Assembly (NCBI RefSeq): GCF_004212635.1
Contig: NZ_PSRT01000058.1
Coordinates: 1 to 51,913, forward strand
DNA from: Bradyrhizobium genosp. SA-3
Lineage (GTDB): Bacteria > Pseudomonadota > Alphaproteobacteria > Rhizobiales > Xanthobacteraceae
Length of the DNA stretch: 51,913 nucleotides
Direction of reading: 5' to 3'
Below the pieces are notes generated by a model that made no database searches, was not told where the DNA came from, and saw only the letters and a program-made list of their open reading frames with translations. The position numbers and the translations under genes were made by a program. Position 1 is the stretch's first letter. Every line of letters begins with the position of its first letter. Positions 35,290-42,830 of the stretch are shown here, one piece after another.

Positions 35290-35537
35290 AGATGTGGTAA
35301 CTTGGCCGACAGGATCGCAGCCTGCATTTAATCCGGCTGTCGATTCCCTCGATCTGATGCTCGTGCTTCACAATCCGGTCGCGACTGGCGAGCACCGCAA
35401 TTGGGCAGGCGCCGTTTCCTTGATAACAACGGCGGCGCGCGGCCGCCCATGGTGCCGAGAGATTCTTGCCGGGATAGAACGAATAGGTACGTTCCGATCA
35501 TTCGGGGCTTCGTAACTTCCAGATGCGCCTGCGCCAG
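35290..35537 (-). pseudogene. DegT-type aminotransferase, internal fragment
   Basis: Read on the minus strand, AQAHLEVTKPRMIGT is followed by SFYPGKNLSAPWAAAR with a frame change. This parallels AQAHLACYKDRMVGT and SFYPGKNLGAMGDAG of the intact aminotransferase at 8.7-9.8 kb, including the PLP lysine motif. Further along, DNA similarity to the region encoding IEGINSRLDGMQAAILSAKL can be followed with gaps. Both ends of the gene are missing. It abuts the decayed CoA-transferase gene on the opposite strand, the junction lying at about 35537. Confidence 0.7.
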
Positions 35538-36187
35538 GATGTCGGCGTCGAGCAGCCGGGCGGACGTCGGCGGGGGTCCGACTTTCAGAATTTGCACCGC
35601 AGCAAGCGGGCCATGACGCTGAACCTGAAGGACGAGCGCGGCTCGCAGTGTTCAAGCACCTCGCGGCCACGGCCGATGTCGTGGTCGAGAATTTCCGCCC
35701 CGACTTGAAGACCAAGCTCGCAGGCTGATGGAGAGGGAGGTCGCCAAGCAGGCCGGCAACAACCACCCGACCAGCATCCCGACCGGCATGTTCAAGATCT
35801 CGGACGGCGACATCAATATCGCCACCACGGACGGGCGAATCTGGGAGCGATGCGCCCAGGCGATCGGCGCGCCCGAGCTCTTTGGCCATCCCGACTACGC
35901 GACCTGGGTCCGTGAGCTTAGAGGCCGGCGTGCCCTACGGGCCGATCTATGCCCTCGACCAGATGTTCGAGGACGCGCAGGTCAAGCATCTCGGCATCGC
36001 GCAGGACGTGCCGAACGACGAGGACCGCCACATCCGCCTGGTCGGCCAGCCCGTAACGCTGTCGCGCACGCCGAGCAAGATGGTGGCGCGGCCGCCGGAA
36101 TTCGGCGAGCAGACCGACGAGGTGCTGAATGCGTTCGGCTTCGGCGCCGACGAGATTGCCAAGCTCAGGGACGCCAAGGTGGTGTGA
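35538..36187 (+). pseudogene. family III CoA-transferase (CaiB-type), decayed second copy
   Basis: Segments follow the intact gene at 26.2-27.4 kb in order: EQPGGRRRGSDFQNLHRSKR, a shift, a truncated ENFRPDLKTKL equivalent, then a jump to LMEREVAKQAGNNHPTSIPT with DGRIWERCAQAIGAPELF. A deletion before WVREL and another shift follow, then EAGVPYGPIYALDQMFEDAQ through to PPEFGEQTDEVLNAFGFGAD and the TGA at 36187. The N-terminal signature and the catalytic Asp segment are deleted. Its 3' end lies directly before the terminator hairpin and the outer-membrane protein gene, so this copy may mark the original chromosomal position. Confidence 0.85.
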
Positions 36188-36203
36188 GCCAGGTCAGAAA
36201 CGA

Positions 36204-36231
36204 CGATGCCCGGCAAGATTGCCGGGCATCG
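36204..36231. terminator. bidirectional terminator hairpin
   Basis: CGATGCCCGGCAA and TTGCCGGGCATCG are perfectly complementary 13-base arms around GA; in practice about 11 paired bases with a short loop. It lies 18 bases beyond the stop of the outer-membrane protein gene (minus strand) and 17 bases beyond the CoA-transferase pseudogene (plus strand). It can serve both, although there is no long T-run. Confidence 0.75.
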
Positions 36232-36248
36232 AAGGGAGTTCGCGCAGT

Positions 36249-37121
36249 TCAGTATTTTGCAACGACCGGCGTGGAAGTGAACGCATAGTTGAAGCCGGCA
36301 CGCAGAATATGATCGTGGAAGCTAACGTCCGCCTGGTTAGCGGTTCCGACGAAGTAAGTCTTACTTCCGAAATCCATGTAGAGGTATTCGAGCTTCGCCG
36401 ACCAATTCCGGGTGAACTTGCGTTCGACGCCCGCGCCCACCGTCCAGCCGACTCGGGTATCGGTGCTGCTCGCCCCCGCACCGATCGGAAAGCTGAACGC
36501 GCCGAGTGGAGTCGTGCCGCCGAGACCCGGCCCAAAGACTTGGATTCCAAGAGCGGTCGCGGACGAATACTTGAACTCGCCAACAGCCAGACCACCGGTC
36601 GCATACCAGAGAGTCTGCGGATCCGACAGGACGCCGACGCGTCCGCGGAACGTCGCGAACCACTGCAGGTCGTAGGACAGATTTGCAGTGAGCGTCGCAA
36701 TGGAGTTGAAGTCATTGCCGATTGGGAGGCCGATGATATTCGAACCGTAACGCGCGCTCGTCGTGGTCACCGTCCGCGACGACCGCTCGCCGGTCGCCTG
36801 AATGTCGCCCTCGAGGCCAACGACCCATTTGGGATCGACCTGCCAGTTGTAGCCCAGCTGACCGCCGGCCAGCCAACCATCGACATTCTGACCAAACGAA
36901 CCGAATTGTACGACCGGGAATGGCAGCGCGATCGGCGCCACGGTCGTGTTCGCCCGGCCCCAGCTGTACCCAGCGTTCAATCCGGCATAAAAGCCTGTCC
37001 AACTCCAGACCGGATCGACGATGACCGGCGCCTTCACGTAGGGCTTGGACGCCAGATCAGCGGCCAGTGCGTTGCCCGCAACCAGCGACGCTGCCACAAT
37101 TCCCATCACAACCCGCTTCAT
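36249..37121 (-). CDS. outer-membrane beta-barrel protein (Omp25/RopB-like)
   Basis: A 290-residue porin-like protein. ATG 37121 (MKRVVMGIVAASLVAGNALA) gives a clean signal peptide with a cleavage site after ALA; a longer frame adds 28 residues and is unlikely. The mature part begins ADLASKPYVKAPVIVDPVWSWTGFYAGLNAGY, the standard start of Bradyrhizobium barrel proteins. It continues as alternating amphipathic strands with aromatic ends (LGYNWQVDPKWVVGLEGDIQ, VGWTVGAGVERKFTRNWSAKLEYLYMDFG). The C-terminal residues (HILRAGFNYAF) include the aromatic-terminated last strand. Probably an eight-stranded barrel in the outer membrane. Confidence 0.92.
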   Translation of the reverse strand: MKRVVMGIVAASLVAGNALAADLASKPYVKAPVIVDPVWSWTGFYAGLNAGYSWGRANTTVAPIALPFPVVQFGSFGQNVDGWLAGGQLGYNWQVDPKWVVGLEGDIQATGERSSRTVTTTSARYGSNIIGLPIGNDFNSIATLTANLSYDLQWFATFRGRVGVLSDPQTLWYATGGLAVGEFKYSSATALGIQVFGPGLGGTTPLGAFSFPIGAGASSTDTRVGWTVGAGVERKFTRNWSAKLEYLYMDFGSKTYFVGTANQADVSFHDHILRAGFNYAFTSTPVVAKY

Positions 37122-37280
37122 TGCAATTCCCTCGTGAAAAATAAATAGTTCCACGAGGAACATACGCGCCGAGGCCCTGCCGAGGCTGTCGCGCAACGGC
37201 AACATTTGGAAACAATGACTAGGCGCCCGGGTAGGACTATCGCGACATCATAGAACTAAGGCACTGATCTAATTCATTTC

Positions 37281-38798
37281 TCATGGTGTCTCCGTTTTGC
37301 CCCGCTGCCTCCAACCGACACGGCCGAGCAAACCATCGATCAAGGGCCAAAACAGCAGCACGATCGCCAGCGTCGTGATCGAGCCGACCAGCCCGTTCGA
37401 CCAGAACACCTTCAAGGTCCCGCCGGAGCCGATCATGGACAGGCGGAAGGCATCCTCGGCGCGGTTGCCGAGCACGAGCGCGAGCGTGAACGGCGCCAGG
37501 GGAATGCCGATCTTCTTGAAGACGTAGCCGACGATTCCGAAGCCGAGCATCAGCCAGATGTCGAACATCGCGTTCTGGATCGCATAGGCACCGATGGCGC
37601 AGGACACCACGATCATCGGCGCCACCGCCGCAAACGGCACGCGCAGGATCGAGGCGAAGATCGGCACCGTCGTCAGCACCAGCGCGAGACCGACGACGTT
37701 GCCGAGATACATCGAGGCGATCAGGCCCCAGACGAAATCCTTGTGCTCGACGAACAGCAGCGGCCCCGGATTGAGCCCCCACACCATCAGGCCGCCGAGC
37801 AGGATCGCCGCGGTGCCGGAGCCGGGAATGCCGAGCGCCAGCATCGGCAGCAATGCCGAGGTGCCGGACGCATGCGCCGCCGTCTCGGGCGCGAACACGC
37901 CCTCGATGCGGCCCTTGCCGAAGCTCTCGGGCTCCTTGGCGAAGCGCTTGGCCAGATTGTAGCCCATGAAGGACGCCGCGATCGCGCCGCCCGGGGTGAT
38001 GCCGAGCCAGCAGCCGATGAAGGACGAGCGCAGCAGCGTCACCCAATATTTCGGCAGGTCCTTCCAGACGCTGAGCACGACGCGCAGCGAAATGCTCGCC
38101 GCATGTCCGCGCAGCGCCAGTCGCTCCTCCATCGTCAGCAATATCTCGCTGATGCCGAACAGGCCGATCACCGCGACCAGGAAGTTGATGCCGCGCAGCA
38201 GCTCCGGCGACCCGAAGGTCATGCGGAGATTGCCCGAGACGGTATCCATGCCGATGCCGGCTAGGAGCAGCCCCAGCGACATCGAGATGACGGTCTTGTG
38301 CTTGGCCTCGCGCCCCAATCCGACGAAGGAGCAGAAGGTGAGCAGATACACCGCGAAGAACTCGGGCGGGCCGAACTTCAGCGCGAAGGACGAGATCATC
38401 GGCGCGAGGAAGGTGATCAGCATCACCGCGACCAGCGAGCCGATGAAGGAGGACGTGAACGCCGCGGTCAGCGCCTCCGCCGCCCTGCCTTGCTGCGCCA
38501 TCGGATAGCCGTCGAAGGTGGTCGCGACCGACCAGGCCTCGCCGGGAATGTTGAACAGGATCGAGGTGATCGCGCCGCCGAACAGCGCGCCCCAATAGAT
38601 GCAGGACAGCATCACGATCGCCGAGGTCGGGTCCATCGTGAAGGTGAGCGGCAACAGGATCGCGACGCCGTTGGGGCCGCCGAGCCCCGGCAGCACGCCG
38701 ACGAAGATGCCGAGCACCAGCCCGACCATCATCAGCACGAGCGTCTTCCACGTCAGCAGGACCGCGAAGCCGTGAATCAGGAGACCAAACGCTTCCAT
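37281..38798 (-). CDS. tctA: tripartite tricarboxylate transporter, large permease TctA
   Basis: A 505-residue inner-membrane permease with 12 hydrophobic segments. ATG 38798 (MEAFGLLIHGFAVLLTWKTL) is the family start; longer frames are TctB read out of frame. Signatures are VGLVLGIFVGVLPGLGGPNGVAILLPLTF (residues about 22-50) and ALGIPGSGTAAILLGGLMVWGLNPGP, the duplicated glycine-rich motifs of TctA. With TctB and the periplasmic TctC it imports carboxylates using an ion gradient. It starts 12 bases after tctB ends. Confidence 0.96.
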   Translation of the reverse strand: MEAFGLLIHGFAVLLTWKTLVLMMVGLVLGIFVGVLPGLGGPNGVAILLPLTFTMDPTSAIVMLSCIYWGALFGGAITSILFNIPGEAWSVATTFDGYPMAQQGRAAEALTAAFTSSFIGSLVAVMLITFLAPMISSFALKFGPPEFFAVYLLTFCSFVGLGREAKHKTVISMSLGLLLAGIGMDTVSGNLRMTFGSPELLRGINFLVAVIGLFGISEILLTMEERLALRGHAASISLRVVLSVWKDLPKYWVTLLRSSFIGCWLGITPGGAIAASFMGYNLAKRFAKEPESFGKGRIEGVFAPETAAHASGTSALLPMLALGIPGSGTAAILLGGLMVWGLNPGPLLFVEHKDFVWGLIASMYLGNVVGLALVLTTVPIFASILRVPFAAVAPMIVVSCAIGAYAIQNAMFDIWLMLGFGIVGYVFKKIGIPLAPFTLALVLGNRAEDAFRLSMIGSGGTLKVFWSNGLVGSITTLAIVLLFWPLIDGLLGRVGWRQRGKTETP

Positions 38799-38809
38799 CG
38801 CGATCCGTC

Positions 38810-39352
38810 CTAGCGCCCGAGGGCCGCTTCGAGCGGCCCTTTCGGCATGATGACGTCGAAGGCGATGTCGAAGGTGACGAACATGATCGCCGTGAACACG
38901 AAGGCGGTGAGCAGCGACTTCCACAGCGCGATCTTGCCGACGAGGCGCATGAAGCCCGAGATCAGGAGGAAGCTCGCGACATAGAGGCCGAGGAACTGGG
39001 TCACCACGCAGAACAGCAGCGTCGGCACGAACACCGCCATCACGCGGCGCGCTTGCGCCCGCGTCACGAAGACCTCGCGCGCCGCGCGGTGCGCGAGGAG
39101 CGCCACGATCAGGCCGTAGAGGCTGCCACCGCCGAGGATGACGCAGAGATAGAACGGGAAATAGCCGGGCTCGGGCCCGGTCGCATCCCAGGACGCGCCG
39201 GTGCGCCAATTGTCGTAGCCGAGCGTGACGGCAAGGGCCAGCAGCAGGAGGCAGACGACGATCTCGATCGTGCCGGAGGACACGACGGAGGGGGAGTCGT
39301 CCTCGGGCGCGGTCGGATCGTCGACGACAATTTCAAGATCGGTTTGAGACAT
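38810..39352 (-). CDS. tctB: tripartite tricarboxylate transporter, small permease TctB
   Basis: A 180-residue membrane protein with an acidic N-terminal tail (EIVVDDPTAPEDDSPSVVSSG) and four hydrophobic helices. EPGYFPFYLCVILGGGSLYGL is the usual TctB signature, and FDIAFDVIMPKGPLE the C-terminal one. It is the small membrane subunit paired with TctA. The gap to tctC (about 180 bases) holds a palindromic repeat cluster, whereas the gap to tctA is only 12 bases. Confidence 0.92.
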   Translation of the reverse strand: MSQTDLEIVVDDPTAPEDDSPSVVSSGTIEIVVCLLLLALAVTLGYDNWRTGASWDATGPEPGYFPFYLCVILGGGSLYGLIVALLAHRAAREVFVTRAQARRVMAVFVPTLLFCVVTQFLGLYVASFLLISGFMRLVGKIALWKSLLTAFVFTAIMFVTFDIAFDVIMPKGPLEAALGR

Positions 39353-39380
39353 CAGCTGTCAGGGACGGAGTGCGTTCAAT

Positions 39381-39526
39381 TCCCCCTCTCCCCGCTTGTG
39401 GGGAGAGGGTCGGGTGAGGGGGAGTCTCCGCGGGGCCGGTGAGAGTTGGACTCGCGGAGTGTCCCCCTCACCCGCATCGCATCTGACGATGCGATGCGAC
39501 CTCTCCCCGCGGGCGGGGCGAGGTGA
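39381..39526. repeat. palindromic intergenic repeat cluster between tctC and tctB
   Basis: Two facing units share a CCCCTCTCCCCGC / GGGGAGAGGG hairpin and a GGGTGAGGGGGA arm. The left unit runs about 39381-39432 and the right, inverted, about 39459-39526. Between the arms sits a perfect 10-base-pair hairpin at 39474-39497 (GCATCGCATC, TGAC, GATGCGATGC). The C/G-rich motif is of the REP/BIME kind common between genes in Bradyrhizobium and its relatives. It lies inside the transporter operon. Confidence 0.8.
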
Positions 39527-39533
39527 CGAGCAG

Positions 39534-40529
39534 CTACTTCGCGACGAATCCGGCTTCGGTCATCAGCGACTTGTTGATGGCGTCGTCCTCCTCGAGGAAC
39601 TGCACCATGTCCTTGCCGGTGAGGAAGATCGGCTTCAACGCCTGCTTCTCCATGTAGTCCTTGTACTCGGCGGTCTGCGTGACCTTGTGGAAGAGATCGA
39701 CATAGAACGCCTGCTGCTCCGGCGTGACCTTGCCGGGCAGGAACATCGCGCGCAGCATCAGGTACTGGACGTCGACGCCCTCCTCCTTGCAGGTCGGGAT
39801 GTCGGCCCAGGACTGCGTCTCCGTCACCTTGCTGGTGTAGGCGATACGCTCCTTGTCGAACACGCAGAGCGGGCGCACCTGGCCCGCGCGCCAGACTTCG
39901 AGATTTTCGGATGGGTTGTTGACGTTGGCTTCGGTGTGGTTGCCGACCAGCTGGGTCGCAGCCTCGCCGCCGGACTTGTAGGGCAGATAGGAGAATTTCG
40001 CGCCGGTCTTCTGCTCCAGGAAGACGGTCAGCACGTGATCCTCACGCTTGGAGCCGGTGCCACCCATCTTGAACGGCGAGCTTGCCGCCTTCGCGGCTGC
40101 GACGAACTCCTTCACCGTCTTGGGCCCTGCGCTGTTGTCCCACAGCACAAACTGGTCGAGCGCGATCACCGAGACCGGGGTCAGCTCGCGCCAGTTGAAC
40201 GGGATCTTCGCCGACAGTGGCAGCATGTAGATCAGCGAATAGGCGATCAGCACCTTGTTCGGATCGCCCTCGCTGGATTTCATGTACATCAGCGCTTCCG
40301 CGCCCGAAGCGCCGCCCTTGAGCGAGACGACCATCGGCTGCTTCATCAGATTGTTCTTCTGGATCGCGGCCTGCATCATCCGCGCCATCTGGTCGGAGGC
40401 GCCACCCGCGCCCGCCGCCACCACGATCTCGACGGGCTTTGCCGGTTCCCAGCCGGCGAAGGCCGGCGTGCTCAACAACAGCGCCGTCGCAGCGCCGACG
40501 ACTTTTACTGGAATTCGCACGAGTTTCAT
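39534..40529 (-). CDS. tctC: tripartite tricarboxylate transporter substrate-binding protein TctC (Bug family)
   Basis: A 331-residue periplasmic binding protein. It starts MKLVRIPVKVVGAATALLLS with a signal peptide cleaved near TPAFA-GWEP. The first mature segment KPVEIVVAAGAGGASDQMARMMQAA is the Bug-family ligand loop, and KSGGEAATQLVGNHTEANVNNPSE matches the second ligand-contact region. It would deliver a small carboxylate to TctA/TctB. The ligand is not predictable, but the neighbouring glyoxylate- and hydroxyacid-type enzymes suggest a small oxygenated acid. Probably in one transcript with the upstream hydratase-like gene, 135 bases away. Confidence 0.93.
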   Translation of the reverse strand: MKLVRIPVKVVGAATALLLSTPAFAGWEPAKPVEIVVAAGAGGASDQMARMMQAAIQKNNLMKQPMVVSLKGGASGAEALMYMKSSEGDPNKVLIAYSLIYMLPLSAKIPFNWRELTPVSVIALDQFVLWDNSAGPKTVKEFVAAAKAASSPFKMGGTGSKREDHVLTVFLEQKTGAKFSYLPYKSGGEAATQLVGNHTEANVNNPSENLEVWRAGQVRPLCVFDKERIAYTSKVTETQSWADIPTCKEEGVDVQYLMLRAMFLPGKVTPEQQAFYVDLFHKVTQTAEYKDYMEKQALKPIFLTGKDMVQFLEEDDAINKSLMTEAGFVAK

Positions 40530-40664
40530 CCCCTGATGTTTTTTTGAGTTGTAGTGCGGAAAATTCTATCCCTGCATTGTGCGGACTAATACTGACGAGT
40601 TCAAGCAGACGGGCAATTCAGCGCATATGACTTTCGACTGACGAAGCCGAAAGCTCACCAGGCT

Positions 40665-41459
40665 TTACCTGCCCTTCCAGTTCGGCGTGCGCTTATTGAG
40701 GAAGGCGTCCATGCCCTCGCGGAAATCCTCGCTCATATAGGCCTTCAGGATCAGGTCCTCGCCCTCTTCGCGCGACAGCGTGCGGCGGATACGGCGCACC
40801 GCTTCCTTGGTCGCTTCCAGCGTCAGCGGGGCGTGGCTGGCGACGAGCTTTGCGGTCTCGTCGGCGCGGCGCTGCAAGGTCTCGACGTCGGGCACGACCT
40901 CGTTGAGGAGGCCGAGCGCGAGGGCTTCCGGCGCCTCGACCAGGCGCGCTCTGAAGATCAAATCCTTGGTGCGGGCGGGACCAACCAGCGCGACGACGCG
41001 GCTGATGTTCGACATCGACAGGCAGTTGCCGAGCGTGCGCGCGATCGGAAAGCCCATCCGCGTCGTCTCGGTGCCGATGCGGAGGTCGCAGCAGGCCGCG
41101 ATGCCGGCGCCGCCGCCGGTGCAGGCGCCGGCGATGGCCGCGATCACGGGCACGCGGCACTGCTCGAGCGTGCCGAGCACGCGGTCGATGCGGGCCTCGT
41201 AATCGAGCGCGTCCTGCGCGGACTTGAAGGCGCGGAACTGCGAGATGTCGGTGCCGGAGGCGAACGCCTTGTCGCCGGCGCCGGTCAGGATCAGCGCCTT
41301 GATCGAGCGATCGGCGTTGATCTCCTGGCAGATCTCCGCCATGCGGTCATACATGGCGAAGGTCATTGCATTGCGCGCCTGCGGGCGGTTGAAGGTGATC
41401 CGCGCGATGCCGTCCTGGACGGAGTAGAGCAGGTCTTCGTTGGCGGTCGGTGCGTTCAT
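40665..41459 (-). CDS. enoyl-CoA hydratase/isomerase family protein
   Basis: A 264-residue crotonase-fold protein. ARITFNRPQARNAMTFAMYD and the oxyanion-hole segments KAFASGTDISQF and AIAGACTGGGAGIAACCDLRIG are clear. The two Glu residues that act in true enoyl-CoA hydratases (after GGG, and in the F-x-x-P-E segment) are replaced: GGGAGIA lacks the first, and MGFPIARTLGN the second. Simple hydration of enoyl-CoA is therefore doubtful, and another crotonase-type reaction is more likely. It lies between the aminotransferase pair and the TctCBA transporter, suggesting a role on an imported acid after CoA activation. Confidence 0.85.
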   Translation of the reverse strand: MNAPTANEDLLYSVQDGIARITFNRPQARNAMTFAMYDRMAEICQEINADRSIKALILTGAGDKAFASGTDISQFRAFKSAQDALDYEARIDRVLGTLEQCRVPVIAAIAGACTGGGAGIAACCDLRIGTETTRMGFPIARTLGNCLSMSNISRVVALVGPARTKDLIFRARLVEAPEALALGLLNEVVPDVETLQRRADETAKLVASHAPLTLEATKEAVRRIRRTLSREEGEDLILKAYMSEDFREGMDAFLNKRTPNWKGR

Positions 41460-41487
41460 CGCGCGCTCACTTCTTCTTAGAGTTAGT

Positions 41488-42687
41488 TCAAGCCACCTGG
41501 GCCTTCGCCATCGGCATCATGTCGCGTCCCTTCAGGACGTCCATGGCCGCCAACACGCCGCCGCTCCGGTGCGGAATCTTTGCAAGATCGAGGCCCATCT
41601 CGACGCCGGCGAGCGTGCCCATCAGCATCAGATCGTTGAAATGGCCGATATGGCCGATGCGGAACACCTTGCCCTTGACCTTGTTCAAGCCGGTGCCGAG
41701 CGACATGTCGAAGTTTTCCAGCACCACCTTGCGGAAGGCGTCGGCCTCGTGTCCATCAGGCACGCGCACGCCGGTCAGCGCCGGCGAATGCGCGGCAGGG
41801 TCGGTGCACTGCGTCTCTAGGCCCCAGACCTTGACCGCAGCGCGTGTCGCCGCGCTGTGGCGCTTGTGGCGGGACCAGACGTTCTCCAGCCCCTCCTCTT
41901 CCAGCATCTTGACCGCTTCGCGCAGGCCGTAGAGTAGGTTGGTCGCAGGCGTATAGGGGAAGGTGCCGAGCTTGTTGAAGCTGATGACCTCCTGCCAGTC
42001 CCAGTAGGAGCGCATGCCGGGGTTGGCCTTGGCAACGCTGAGCGCCTTCTCCGAGACGGCGTTGAAGCCGAGCCCCGGCGGCAGCATCAGACCCTTCTGC
42101 GAGCCCGCGACCGAGACGTCGATGCCCCAGGCATCGTGCTCGTATTCCATCGAGCCGAGGCCGGAGATGGTGTCGACCATCAGCAGCGCCGGATGCTTGA
42201 CGCGGTCGAGCAGCTTGCGTACGTCGAGGGGCGGCGTCACGCAGCCGGTCGAGGTCTCGTTGTGAACGACGCAGACCGCCTTGATCGCGTGCTGCTTGTC
42301 GGCGGCAAGGCGCTTCTCGATCTCGGCAAGGTCGGCGCCATGGCGCCAGTCGCTCGGGATGAAGTCGACGTCGAGCTTGAACTTGTCGGCGATGCCGCGC
42401 CACAGCACGGCGAACTGGCCGGTCTCGCACATCAAGACCTTGTCGCCAGGTGCGAACACGTTGACCATCGCCGCTTCCCAGGCGCCGGTGCCGGACGAGG
42501 GGAAGATGATCACGGGTTGCTTGGTGCGGAACACCCGCTGCATCGAGGCAAGGACGGCAAAACCGAGCTCGGCGAACTCCGGACCGCGATGGTCCAGCGT
42601 CGGCATGTCCATCGCCCGCAGCACCCGGTCGGGCACATTGGTCGGTCCTGGAATCTGTAAGAAATGCCTTCCAGTATGCACGGTCAT
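41488..42687 (-). CDS. class V aminotransferase, serine-glyoxylate type (copy 1)
   Basis: A 399-residue PLP enzyme from ATG 42687 (MTVHTGRHFLQIPGPTNVPD); a much longer upstream frame is Arg-rich and spurious. PGPTNVP at the N-terminus, SGTGAWEAAMVN, HNETSTGCVTPP, the PLP-binding Asp172 (MVDTISGLGS) and the Schiff-base Lys198 (SQKGLMLPPGL) place it with serine-glyoxylate/alanine-glyoxylate aminotransferases. These convert glyoxylate to glycine using serine or another amino acid. Directly downstream of a diverged second copy and 28 bases upstream of the hydratase-like gene. Confidence 0.9.
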   Translation of the reverse strand: MTVHTGRHFLQIPGPTNVPDRVLRAMDMPTLDHRGPEFAELGFAVLASMQRVFRTKQPVIIFPSSGTGAWEAAMVNVFAPGDKVLMCETGQFAVLWRGIADKFKLDVDFIPSDWRHGADLAEIEKRLAADKQHAIKAVCVVHNETSTGCVTPPLDVRKLLDRVKHPALLMVDTISGLGSMEYEHDAWGIDVSVAGSQKGLMLPPGLGFNAVSEKALSVAKANPGMRSYWDWQEVISFNKLGTFPYTPATNLLYGLREAVKMLEEEGLENVWSRHKRHSAATRAAVKVWGLETQCTDPAAHSPALTGVRVPDGHEADAFRKVVLENFDMSLGTGLNKVKGKVFRIGHIGHFNDLMLMGTLAGVEMGLDLAKIPHRSGGVLAAMDVLKGRDMMPMAKAQVA

Positions 42688-42830
42688 CGGCGTCCTTCCC
42701 GGTCTAGCCTTGGTTTGGTGGGCGCCGAATAGCACCATTTGACCGGCTTGTCCCCTCCTCCAAGGGGGCCCGTCCGTGCATAACGGGCCGGCCTGCCCTC
42801 GGCTGCCGTCCCCCTCCATCGCGCCCGCCC

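Noticed and set aside
37237..38751. 504-codon alternative frame within tctA
   Set aside because: Its product is Arg/Asp/His-rich with no hydrophobic segments, whereas the chosen frame gives the TctA signatures.
39381..39526. Possible CRISPR or tandem-repeat array between tctC and tctB
   Set aside because: Only two inverted units with internal hairpins and no spacers, so it is a REP-like palindromic cluster.
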